Shown piece after piece: positions 19,012 to 27,305 of a stretch of 64,000 nucleotides of DNA. Location of the stretch: positions 62,001 to 126,000 of the forward strand of contig CAJJAT010000014.1 in assembly GCA_905182175.1 (NCBI GenBank), written 5' to 3'. Under the pieces are notes generated by a model. It did no database searches and had not been told where the DNA came from. It worked only from the letters and a program-made list of their open reading frames with translations. Made by a program: the position numbers and the translations under genes. This DNA comes from Flavobacteriales bacterium UBA1494 (GTDB lineage: Bacteria; Bacteroidota; Bacteroidia; Flavobacteriales_E; Vicingaceae). Every line of letters starts with the position of its first letter. Positions within the stretch are counted from its first letter, which is position 1.

Positions 19012-20634
19012 ATGCAAATAAATTTGACAAAAAGAATAGTCATTTTGACAATGGCTATGTACTCTTATAATATAGTAGATGCCCAATCTTGGAGCAAATC
19101 ATTTACAGCGGGAAGCTACGACTCAAATAAGAAATTATTAGGTGGTTCGGAGGTCCTGCAGTTAGTTGACCATAAAAACATACTATTTGCTTCTGTAGGA
19201 TACTGGGAAGACGCTAATAACATTTGGTATGGTGGTTCAAATAGTAACATTGGATGGGGTCAGGTTAATAGACTAGATAATCCTTCTGCTAATTGGCAGG
19301 AAGATTTGTTTCTTGGTGCAAGCTTTCTTCGACCTGAAATTCTTAAACAAATAATTTTCACAAAAGACCAGTTTGGCAGTTCACTGTCATCTCCAGATAC
19401 AGTTTTGATTTGCGCAGGATACTCGCCAAACTATATTACTAGACAAGTAATTGTAAAAAGTTTCGTAAGAAATGATGTGAATGGAACTTGGGGAGAAAGT
19501 CAAATTGTGCAAGGGAGTTTCCCTGCAGGTGAAAACTATTCCATAAGAGATATTGAAATATATGTAGACCAGCAAACTGGATTAGAATATGTTTTTGCTA
19601 CCGTCGGAACACAAGGCATTTACAAAGGGAAATATAATCCTGTAGCTCCAGGTAAAATCAATTGGATTCCGACAGCAGAATTTGGCCCCCTAAATATTAG
19701 GTCTTTAGGTATTGAAGTAGCAAATAGCGCTCTCCACTTTTCGTCAGGAAGTAAGCTCTATAGACGTATTGACGGGGTTTCACCAAGCTATGTTATAGAC
19801 CATGACTTTAGCGACCTAGGTGCTACAATCAATTCTGCTGTAGGCGGAATTAGAGGGTTAACAACTATCGATAATCCTAGTGGGATTGATGATGCGTTTC
19901 TGCTGATGTGGTGTCCTAATGGTCAGTCTCAAGGAACTATTTACCGTCTCGAACCAGACGGCAGCGGAGGCTTCAATCGTATTTATGAAGCTAAATTATC
20001 TATATTGATTGAGCGTTTTTTAGTAGGTTCAAATGCGAGTTATGTGCTTGGAGCATACAATGAGTTTTACAAATATATTGAGCCAATAAGTAACGATACT
20101 ATTCACCTAGTTGGCTTTGAAGTAAATATAACAGGTGGTGGTCATCCTACATGGAACGGTTACTACAAAGGTGGTTTGTTTGCTAAACGAAATTCTAACA
20201 GTCAGTATTCAATAGAAGAAATAAATGGAACTATCGGCACAAATGATACTGCTTTAGTTGCCAACAGGTGTTATGTGTCATCTCCATTTTCAACTGAAAA
20301 CGCTCTCTATTTTGGTGGTTTTGATCCAAATAGTAACTCTTCAACAAACATGGCTTGGGTGTTTAAGAATACCTATCACGTTAATGCGGTAGATGACCTT
20401 GCTAAAAATGAAAACAATTTTGTTATTTATCCGAATCCTTCTAGCAATCAACTTTTTATTAAACGTAAAAATTTTGAAGAATTTGAATTTGACATTATTA
20501 ATCTTTTAGGAAAGAAAGTAGCATCTGGCAAGATAAATGGGCAAACTAAAACGGTTGACATTTCATCTTTACCTCCAAATATTTATATTCTTAGAATTGA
20601 TAGTGAGGCGGTTAAATTTGTCAAAGTAAACTAA
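19012..20634 (+). CDS. Secreted protein with T9SS type A sorting domain
   Basis: The product is about 540 residues. The ATG at 19012 is preferred because it has a purine-rich GGGGG ribosome site just upstream and gives a proper signal peptide (ending YNIVDAQ). The central 400 residues are beta-rich and may form a beta-propeller. I recognise no catalytic site. The last 75 residues are a type IX secretion sorting domain (FVIYPNPSSNQLFIK, then VDISSLPPNIYILRI and KFVKV), so the protein should cross the outer membrane by T9SS and stay on the surface or be released. It lies between attC-like elements A and B. Confidence 0.8.
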   Translation: MQINLTKRIVILTMAMYSYNIVDAQSWSKSFTAGSYDSNKKLLGGSEVLQLVDHKNILFASVGYWEDANNIWYGGSNSNIGWGQVNRLDNPSANWQEDLFLGASFLRPEILKQIIFTKDQFGSSLSSPDTVLICAGYSPNYITRQVIVKSFVRNDVNGTWGESQIVQGSFPAGENYSIRDIEIYVDQQTGLEYVFATVGTQGIYKGKYNPVAPGKINWIPTAEFGPLNIRSLGIEVANSALHFSSGSKLYRRIDGVSPSYVIDHDFSDLGATINSAVGGIRGLTTIDNPSGIDDAFLLMWCPNGQSQGTIYRLEPDGSGGFNRIYEAKLSILIERFLVGSNASYVLGAYNEFYKYIEPISNDTIHLVGFEVNITGGGHPTWNGYYKGGLFAKRNSNSQYSIEEINGTIGTNDTALVANRCYVSSPFSTENALYFGGFDPNSNSSTNMAWVFKNTYHVNAVDDLAKNENNFVIYPNPSSNQLFIKRKNFEEFEFDIINLLGKKVASGKINGQTKTVDISSLPPNIYILRIDSEAVKFVKVN

Positions 20635-20690
20635 TGTGCATGATAAAATCTACCCTACATTAAAACGCAGTGTAGTTAAACGTTGTATGC
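20634..20690 (+). repeat. attC-like palindromic element B (compact)
   Basis: This short imperfect palindrome directly follows the T9SS gene. The arms CTACATT and AGTGTAG pair around ACGC, and outer complementarity links AATGTGCAT with ATGCCATT. The right end is the core GTTGTATGC. The Crp-like gene starts 22 bases later. At under 60 bases it is in the range of small attC sites. Confidence 0.4.
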
Positions 20691-20711
20691 CATTCGACAT
20701 AAGCATCAAAA

Positions 20712-21182
20712 TTGAGAACATTAAAAGTAAAAAAAGGACAATTAATTCAACGTCAAGGAGAGCTTGACTCAAAAGTATATAAGGTTGAATCTGGTTTATT
20801 ACGCAGTTATTCAATTGACGACAAAGGCAAAGAACACATTTATATGTTTGCACCTGAAAATTGGCTAATGGCTGATAATTGTGATGTCAAAAGACCTTGT
20901 GAATTATTTATAGACGCATTAGAAGATTCTGTACTTATTGTTTCTGAGAAAGCGGAAACAATTCAAAATGCAGATGTTCATTCCTTGGTGAACCGACTAT
21001 TAACTTTACAACATCGAATTATCAAGTTAATGAGTTCAAGCACTATTGAGCGTTATGAAGACTTTATTGCGACATATCCCGGCATTGTACAACGAGTGCC
21101 TCAAAGAATGATAGCCTCCTATTTAGGTATTACCCCCGAAGCTTTAAGCAAGGTAAAAGGCGATAAAGCCAGGTCTAAATAA
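20712..21182 (+). CDS. Crp/Fnr-family transcriptional regulator, short form
   Basis: The 156-residue protein has an N-terminal cyclic-nucleotide-binding-like barrel (KKGQLIQRQGELDSKVYKVE, then SYSIDDKGKEHIYMF) and a C-terminal helix-turn-helix (VPQRMIASYLGITPEALSKV). It is about 30-40 residues shorter than typical family members because the first helix is missing. The only start in frame is TTG at 20712, and a stop lies four codons upstream. It may be a genuinely short subfamily, or it may have lost its beginning when the cassette boundary formed. The ligand is unknown. It precedes two decayed membrane-protein genes that it may once have controlled. Confidence 0.75.
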   Translation: MRTLKVKKGQLIQRQGELDSKVYKVESGLLRSYSIDDKGKEHIYMFAPENWLMADNCDVKRPCELFIDALEDSVLIVSEKAETIQNADVHSLVNRLLTLQHRIIKLMSSSTIERYEDFIATYPGIVQRVPQRMIASYLGITPEALSKVKGDKARSK

Positions 21183-21265
21183 TTCCGTTTGACTCATTTC
21201 TTAATTTATAGTAATGCAAGGCTTTTAATAAGCACTCATCTTCGCATTTTATTAAACTTTAAGAA

Positions 21266-21653
21266 ATGAAACATTCACACGAAACACAAATTGGTAAACC
21301 AAGAAAGATTGCAGGGTAATCACTTTCAGTTATACCATCAATAATGATTCTAATGCCAGGTGTCACTACGCTTTTGGGAACAGAAGAAATGATGCACAAC
21401 TTTGCTAATCTGCCCAATTGAGAGGATAAAATACTTTTTGTAGGCGCATTAGAATTAGTCATTCTTGTGCCTTATTGGCTAACCAAAACAATGAATATGG
21501 GGGTTTTTTTAATGCTTGGGTTTATGGGTGGTGCTTTACTTGCAGAAGTCGTACTGAAAGGCGGAGTGCCCATTCCTGCAATCTTTGTAAACCTCTTTGT
21601 TTTAAATCGGTACATTGCTTAGAAAACCTTCTTTATCGGGACTTTCAATTTAA
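21266..21653 (+). pseudogene. Decayed DoxX-like membrane protein gene
   Basis: From ATG 21266 one frame gives MKHSHETQIGKPRKIAG, then stops at 21317 (TAA) and at 21419 (TGA, in place of a likely Trp in LPN-W-ED), and then continues GALELVILVPYWLTK and GALLAEVVLKGGVPIPAIF. Near 21604 one extra A shifts the frame. Correcting it restores the tail LIGTLLRKPSLSGLSI and a stop at 21651. The whole matches a DoxX-like protein of about 128 residues with four TM helices. Two nonsense codons and one frameshift make it clearly non-functional. Confidence 0.8.
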
Positions 21654-21672
21654 AGCACTACATTTTAAAAAA

Positions 21673-22101
21673 ATGAAAAGTACAACAATTCGCCCGAAAC
21701 AAGTAAAATGGTTAGCTATACTAATCTTGTTAACCACAAGTCGTTTTTCCGTAGTTACCTATTTCCCAGGTTTAGAGATGCTAGGAGGTCCAGACCCCAA
21801 TGAGTGGTTTGGCCATTAGGTAACAGACACTACCTTGGGTTTATTGGATCCATTTATAGCATATTTAGCCTATACGAAAACAGGATTAAGACTTTGGGGA
21901 GCATTAATTACCTGCAACTGTATTGATGCGTTTGACTATGCAAACGGACTATTGACGGAGTACCTTAGTCATCAAATATCTAATCCACCAGAAATGATTT
22001 TTGGTGCAATTGCCCTTTTCTTTTGTGTTCAATTAGTGGATATTTATTTATTATTGTTTAAGAAGAATGTAATCAATCATTTTTCGAAAGTTAGCTCGTA
22101 A
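21673..22101 (+). pseudogene. Membrane protein gene interrupted by one stop
   Basis: One frame runs from ATG 21673 to TAA 22101, broken by a single TAG at 21817 (after EWFGH). The two halves read MKSTTIRPKQVKWLAILILL and GLLDPFIAYLAYTKTGLRLW, and the C-terminus is a hydrophobic helix followed by Lys-rich residues. With read-through it would be 142 residues with three or four TM helices. I do not recognise the family. It sits next to the decayed DoxX-like gene, so the pair probably decayed together. Confidence 0.65.
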
Positions 22102-22384
22102 ATAGAAAATAATTAACAACCGAAAATACGAGTTTGCATTTTAAACTTTGCTTTTTATTTACCCTATTTTCACGTTACATTCTAAACGTCTAATGCCTTT
22201 AATAACAGAAATACCAAGTCTTTTACAAAATCTAGCATTGAGTTTAATTCTTGTTCCCTTAACGGTTTGAATTTATATCCCTTTCATAAATAAGAAATTT
22301 TTTTCATTGGCTAAGAAAATAAAAAACGGCATTTAGCATAGAACTGAGCCAAAAAACAAATATTTCTTTACCTTTTTTTAAATT
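22102..22384. other. Intergenic stretch with weak coding remnant
   Basis: From 22194 a short plus-strand frame reads MPLITEIPSLLQNLALSLIL and, past a TGA, IYIPFINKKFF. This looks like the end of a small membrane protein, but it is too short to name. No strong palindrome or promoter is apparent. Confidence 0.3.
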
Positions 22385-23343
22385 TTATGCAACCAATTTA
22401 ATTTTATATTTTTCATCATATGGTAATCCTAATTTAGCAATGCTAAAAGCTTGAACAACTAACTTATTACATACAGCAATTAGTGCTAATTTCTTGCTTT
22501 TTCCTTTTGCAACTATTCGCTCATATAGCGCTTTACATGCAGGATTGCAATTGCTAGCAATAAATCGGCACATGAGTAGATGATTTCTGATTAAGCCATT
22601 TCCTGATTTACTAATCCGACTAACTTCTTTCACACTGCTTCCTGAGACTCTCTCTGCTGGCGCAAAACAATAGAATAACTTTAATTTACTTGCACTCTCA
22701 AAATCATTAAACCCATTAGAAATAACAATTAAAAAAAATGCCATTTTACGGCCTATTCATAAGATTGAAGGGATGTGAGTCAGCATTTCACGTTCATTTT
22801 CTTTTATCAAAGCCTCTTCTAACTTTTTTATCTCTAATTGAATCGCCTTTTTATACCGTTGTAAATGGCTTAGCCAACACTTTGTATTGCTCCCTTTGAC
22901 TGTAAACTATGAGGCCTATTACTCGATGTTGTTTGCTGCTTAAAGTAGGTTCTTATACGACTTTTTAGCATTTTGAAGCAATCTATCTACTCAGGATCAG
23001 GCTGCCCTATTTCTAAGGTCTGAATAGAGCGATAGAGTGCAATCATTTTTGCATCACTCAAGTCTGTTTTATAGCGCTGTAATTTTATATGGATAAATCC
23101 CTTTACATCTAATTCATTTACAACGCTTAATTGAATTCCTTTGCTCGGCAGAAACGCAGCTAATTGCTGATGGTAGCTCACAGTATTTTCCATAACACAC
23201 CAAAAGCAAGAGTTTAACCATTTCTTAAAAGACTTGAAGCCTTCAATATCATTAGCAAACTGCTCATGCCCCATTGAAGGAGCATAAACATCGCAGATAT
23301 CTTTTGATAAGTCACTACCTACAAATAATGTATTTCTGCTCAT
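22385..23343 (-). pseudogene. IS110-family transposase remnant
   Basis: Reading leftward from 23343, the first 118 residues (SRNTLFVGSDLSKDICDVYA, then KTDLSDAKMIALY) are the DEDD/RuvC-like N-terminal catalytic domain of IS110 transposases. After a region of about 240 bases with frameshifts and stops (22745-22986), the C-terminal Transposase_20 domain follows at 22744-22385. It contains SVKEVSRISKSGNGLIRNHLL and AKGKSKKLALIAVCNKLV, including the Ser in GSSVKE. The gene is about full length but disrupted in the coiled-coil middle, so it is inactive. IS110 elements lack clear terminal inverted repeats, and I could not define the ends. Confidence 0.85.
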
Positions 23344-23562
23344 AACATAATGTTTTGAAGAATATAAACTACCTGATTACAACAACCTAAGACGGGCTGT
23401 ATAGGCCCCAAAAACCGATCGTAATTAAAATAGTAAAAGAGCGGGGATCTACAATGTTGACGGAATTCCTACTTCCAGTATATAAAATCATCTTGTTACG
23501 CTCCTTTGTTCTTTAATTTATATTCTAAATTTCAAAAGATTAAAGAAATACAAGCTTAGGAT
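23344..23562. other. Non-coding stretch between the IS110 remnant and element C
   Basis: It contains no sustained frame. It probably includes the right flank of the IS110-like element, but no end could be fixed. Confidence 0.35.
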
Positions 23563-23750
23563 GTATATAGCAAATAGGGAGTTTGGTGGTTTAATAACGT
23601 TCAGTGTTATTTACCAACACCGCCAAATCGTTGATTTGGCTTTTACAATGAATAAGATAAAAACAAAATACACCGTTTTAGCTCAGTGCAAACTTAAAAG
23701 CTTATCGCTTTCTACCGCCCTACTCGCCATATACTAACCGTTGTATTTAA
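23563..23750 (+). repeat. attC-like palindromic element C (long)
   Basis: The outer arms are GTATATAGCAAATAGGG (23563-23579) and CCCTACTCGCCATATAC (23718-23734), complementary at 14 of 17 positions. An inner perfect hairpin, GCCAAATC-GTT-GATTTGGC, lies at 23622-23640. The right end is AACCGTTGTATTT, matching the GTTGTAT core of element B. The inner GCCAAATC hairpin is shared with element A, so A and C belong to one repeat family. The XRE-type gene lies downstream. Confidence 0.55.
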
Positions 23751-23989
23751 TGCCTAGGTATTTCTAAATCAGCAAATCTTCAGCTTATAAATAAAGTCGT
23801 TTTAATTAAAAAAACAGAATGTTATGTTAACATAAACCTGAACACTTACTGAAGTACAAAATGGAATAAATATGGAATTTAACGCGTGTCGCATTGCTGT
23901 CATATCTTTATAGTGTATGTGTCATATCGCTTTCAATATAAAGGAAAAGTAACTATTTAGATTTGCATAAAACTTAAAATGCTAAGAAT

Positions 23990-24415
23990 TTGTATTCTAA
24001 CCCAACCAACTTAAGAAATATTAAAAGAATGAGATTAGAGCGTCATTGGTCGCAGGAACAATTAGCGGAAATGAGCGGAGTAAACATAAGAACTATTCAA
24101 CGAATAGAAAACGGAGAAAATGCTGGTTTAGAATTATTAAAATCTTTGGCATCTGTCTTCGAAACTAATATTACAGATTCAGATAAAAAAGAAGAAATAG
24201 AACAAATTAGAAAAAAAGAAGAACATGTTCAAAATGTAAAAGGGTTTTATGTATTTATTGCGCTAGCGATATTAAGCTTGGTTGGGTTTTTTATTATTGC
24301 GCTTTTTAATTCTGATTCAGAGGGCTGGGCACTATTTTTCTATATGCTGATTTTTTATGCGCTTGCTCTGGGAGCTGCTTTTCTTAATGTTTTTGATTTG
24401 TTTGGAGAAGATTGA
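23990..24415 (+). CDS. XRE-type helix-turn-helix regulator with two membrane helices
   Basis: The 141-residue protein has a Cro/XRE HTH at residues about 8-60 (LERHWSQEQLAEMSGVNIR, TIQRIENGENAG). A charged linker rich in Glu and Lys follows, then two hydrophobic helices at about residues 82-102 and 112-132. It is probably a membrane-tethered regulator, a layout known for small HTH-DUF proteins in Bacteroidota. The start is TTG at 23990. A later ATG at codon 14 would cut into the HTH. It is a single-gene unit bounded by elements C and D. Confidence 0.75.
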   Translation: MYSNPTNLRNIKRMRLERHWSQEQLAEMSGVNIRTIQRIENGENAGLELLKSLASVFETNITDSDKKEEIEQIRKKEEHVQNVKGFYVFIALAILSLVGFFIIALFNSDSEGWALFFYMLIFYALALGAAFLNVFDLFGED

Positions 24416-24504
24416 AAAGAAAGATGATTGATGAAAAATTCAAAAAGAAATAATGATTTTTAATTAGTCATGACGGATAACAAACCGAACAAAAAAGGCA
24501 CTAA

Positions 24505-24644
24505 AGACAACCACGTGTATGGCTTATTGCGCCTGAATTACTTAATCAAGTTTTAATACTTATTTTATATATTTGTGTCAAACCTGACAAATATGCCTGT
24601 CTCTAATCCGCAACAAGCCGAACACCGGCCGTTGTGCGTTATAC
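24505..24644 (+). repeat. attC-like palindromic element D
   Basis: The arms GGCTTATTGCG (24521-24531) and CGCAACAAGCC (24609-24619) match at 10 of 11 positions. Outer partners GACAAC (24506-24511) and GTTGTGC (24631-24637) give the RYYYAAC...GTTRRRY-type ends expected of attC. The total length is about 140 bases. It directly precedes the serine hydrolase gene. Confidence 0.55.
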
Positions 24645-24718
24645 GAGAAAGCAAAATCAACAATTCCAATATCGGAAAGCCTATAAATGTTCTAGGCAAG
24701 CATCAAATAAATATCGTT

Positions 24719-25861
24719 GTGAAAAAAATAATATTAACATTCTTCTTTTTTGCTTCCATTAGCAATGTGTATTCACAATTTGAAAAAATAGAAACATTCC
24801 AGAAAGATCTTATCGAAAATGAAATTACTGGAAGTAATGTTGCTCTAGTTTTTAAAGATGACAAAGTAATATACCATCATATAGAAAATTCCAAGAATCC
24901 GAACGGAAAAGCAATTGACAAAAACACTATATTTCCAATATGGTCTATGTCAAAACCGATTACCATTGTGGCAATGATGATACTGCATGAAAGAGGGTTA
25001 ATTAATTTTGAAGATAAAGTATCTAAATATATTCCAGAATTTGAAAACCTTACGTGTAAAGGAGAAGACGGTATTTACAAATGCAAGAAAGATTTGACTT
25101 TGTTTCATTTAATGACACATAGGTCCGGATACAAATATTATGAGAACCCAGAATTTTTTACAAGTACAGTAAAATACGATAATCTAAAAGACTTTGCTTC
25201 AGATGTTGCAAATCATCCTGTAGAGTTTGAGCCAGGTTCAAAGTATAAGTATGGTATTAATATGGCTATACTTGGTAGAGTAGCGGAAGTTGTGTCAAAG
25301 AAAAATTTTTATGAGTTTTTAAACCATGAAATTTTTAATCCCCTTAACATGGCGGAAACAAAATTTCATTTAACAGAAAGTGATAGAGAAAATTTTCAAC
25401 CACTGTATATTAACAATGAAACTATTAAGGGTTTTACGAATGAGCTTGACGAGCTAACCTATGACATCAACAATAAAGCATATTTTGGTGGCGAAGGTTT
25501 AGTTTCCACATTAAATGACTATTCAAGTTTTTGCCAAATGTTATTAAATGAAGGAATATTTAAAGGGCAAAAAATAATATCACAAGAAAGTATCGATATG
25601 ATGACAAGGCCCTATTCAAAAAATGATGACAACGGCTTTGAGATAGGTTTTTCTTTTTTTGTATTAACAGATCCCGATCGTGACGGTACAAATTCACCAA
25701 AAGGCATCTTTGGATGGTCTGGTGCTCATAATACTCATTTTTGGATTGATTCAGAGAATGATTTGTATGGTGTATTTATGACTCGAGCAAGAGACTTCTC
25801 CTTTGAAATTTCAAAAGATTTTAGAAAAGCAGTTTATAGTTCATTAAAAAGTGAAAAATAA
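24719..25861 (+). CDS. Exported serine hydrolase of the beta-lactamase (class C/DD-peptidase) fold
   Basis: The product is 380 residues. I set the start at GTG 24719, giving MKKIILTFFFFASISNVYSQ, a clear signal peptide. A longer reading would run back through attC-like element D and is rejected. Motif 1 SxxK is SMSK with FPIW before it, motif 2 YxN is YGIN, and GAHNT near the C-terminus occupies the place of the KTG/HxG motif. This fits the Pfam Beta-lactamase family, which covers class C enzymes, esterases and D-aminopeptidases. True beta-lactam hydrolysis cannot be told from sequence. It is a single-gene unit between elements D and E. Confidence 0.85.
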   Translation: MKKIILTFFFFASISNVYSQFEKIETFQKDLIENEITGSNVALVFKDDKVIYHHIENSKNPNGKAIDKNTIFPIWSMSKPITIVAMMILHERGLINFEDKVSKYIPEFENLTCKGEDGIYKCKKDLTLFHLMTHRSGYKYYENPEFFTSTVKYDNLKDFASDVANHPVEFEPGSKYKYGINMAILGRVAEVVSKKNFYEFLNHEIFNPLNMAETKFHLTESDRENFQPLYINNETIKGFTNELDELTYDINNKAYFGGEGLVSTLNDYSSFCQMLLNEGIFKGQKIISQESIDMMTRPYSKNDDNGFEIGFSFFVLTDPDRDGTNSPKGIFGWSGAHNTHFWIDSENDLYGVFMTRARDFSFEISKDFRKAVYSSLKSEK

Positions 25862-25927
25862 TATCGTCTACGGTAAAAATAATTGGTGCTGCAAATTTTT
25901 ATGGCCCAAATTAAATTAGAAGTACAA

Positions 25928-26064
25928 AGGCACAAAACATCATATAAGCTATGGCTTGGTCAATGCCTACTTGGAAAATTCTGCAGATTTATCAAATCCA
26001 GTTTTTATTTGGAGAGGTTCGTGACGAGACACGCCACAGCTTATATACAAAAAACGTTGTGCAC
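25928..26064 (+). repeat. attC-like palindromic element E
   Basis: The arms ATATAAGCTATGGC (25942-25955) and GCCACAGCTTATAT (26033-26046) are complementary at 13 of 14 positions. The left outer end GCACAAAAC and right core GTTGTGC (26056-26062) pair as attC-type ends. The element is about 137 bases, close in size to A and D. It follows the hydrolase gene and precedes the extra DHFR gene. Confidence 0.6.
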
Positions 26065-26327
26065 AGTAATGAAAATTGTGCCAAATTTCGAAATCGGAGT
26101 TGAGAAGCTAGCCGCACAAACAACGCATTTTTTTTGCCGAAACAAAAGCCAATGCTCGAAAAAATCAGACTAAAATCACGGAGTAGGTGATTACTCAACT
26201 TTTAAAATAGCGCTCAATTTTAGCAAACATCAATAGAATAAAAGAAATAATACAGTTTTTAGAAGATTAAAGCGAAATGTGTTAAAGCATATAATTTCAA
26301 CTATTATTGAGACCAATAATAAAACCA

Positions 26328-26825
26328 ATGAACAAAATTATAATGATAGCAGCAGCAACGGAAAACAACGCCCTGGGAAAAGACAACACCGTACCTTGGA
26401 ATCTACCCGACGACTTTAAGCGGTTTAATAAACTAACTACGGGCCATAAAACTATTATGGGGCGAAAAACTTTTAAGAGCATGCCCACGCTTTTAACTAA
26501 CCGTGCACATATTATAATTACAAAGGATAAGAATTATAAAGTCGCTTTTGACGAGTGTATTGTTGTGCATTCATTGAAAGAAGCAATTGCACTAGTAGCG
26601 AACGACGCCTTGTCATTTATTATTGGCGGAGGGGAAATATACAAGCAGGGTGAGAAATTTTCGAATGGGATTGAACTTACGCGTATACATACCAATTTTG
26701 AAAATGCCGATACCTTTTTTCCGGCTATTGACCTAAATGTTTGGAAACTTGTTTCAGAAAAACATCATTCAGCGGATGATAGACATGCCTCTGCTTTTTC
26801 GTATTTAACTTATACGCGGAAGTAA
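26328..26825 (+). CDS. Second dihydrofolate reductase (accessory copy)
   Basis: The 165-residue DHFR starts MNKIIMIAAATENNALG. It carries the Trp/Pro pocket (VPWNLPDDFKRF, with the catalytic Asp), GRKTFKSM and the cofactor motif SFIIGGGEIYKQ. ATG 26328 is chosen because the preceding seven codons are not family-like. It differs strongly from the chromosomal DHFR at 42395-42895 and sits alone among cassette-like repeats. This is how trimethoprim-insensitive dfr genes are usually carried, but insensitivity is only an inference. Confidence 0.88.
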   Translation: MNKIIMIAAATENNALGKDNTVPWNLPDDFKRFNKLTTGHKTIMGRKTFKSMPTLLTNRAHIIITKDKNYKVAFDECIVVHSLKEAIALVANDALSFIIGGGEIYKQGEKFSNGIELTRIHTNFENADTFFPAIDLNVWKLVSEKHHSADDRHASAFSYLTYTRK

Positions 26826-27305
26826 TCACTTTTCGTTTAAACACCTAGCTCTTTATTTTCGTATTATCTCTAATCTACTTATGAAGCGAACGAATAAAAT
26901 AAGGATGCGAAAATAATTCTTTACGTTGCACTTTAACTACTCTTGACTTTTTTTTAAAATTACACTTGGAAGAGAAATCTGGTAGATGTAATTGTCGAAA
27001 TTGGACTTATTGCAAGCCTATTTATGAATAGAACAAAAAGCTCACGCTACTCCAAAAATTGCAAAAGCCTATGTTTTGCCAATACTTATGACAGAAAACA
27101 TCGGAAACCAAACAGAACGCAAGCGCTATACACAACACCGGTAATCGTTGCACAACCCTATAATTTGGATAAGAACAAGCTCATTTAAGCCATTTTAAGG
27201 AAGGGTTTAATTTAGTTGAAGTCGATTTAGAGTCTAATTTTCTAAGCTTAAAGTTGAATTTATAATCTCTAAAAGCACCCTTTTTACAAGCCTAGTCAAG
27301 GCTCT
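26826..27305. other. Non-coding stretch with a half attC-like site
   Basis: No sustained frame is seen. At 27114-27156 there is a sequence like the right arm of the other elements (GCGCTATACACAACACCG, then CGTTGCACAAC), but the matching left arm was not found. It may have been truncated when the adjacent IS1182-like element inserted or decayed. Confidence 0.35.

Noticed and set aside
24575-24718. N-terminal extension of the serine hydrolase
   Set aside because: It lies within attC-like element D and precedes a complete signal peptide that starts at GTG 24719.
25883-26173. 96-codon plus-strand ORF
   Set aside because: It runs across palindromic element E, has no ribosome site and shows no protein-like composition.
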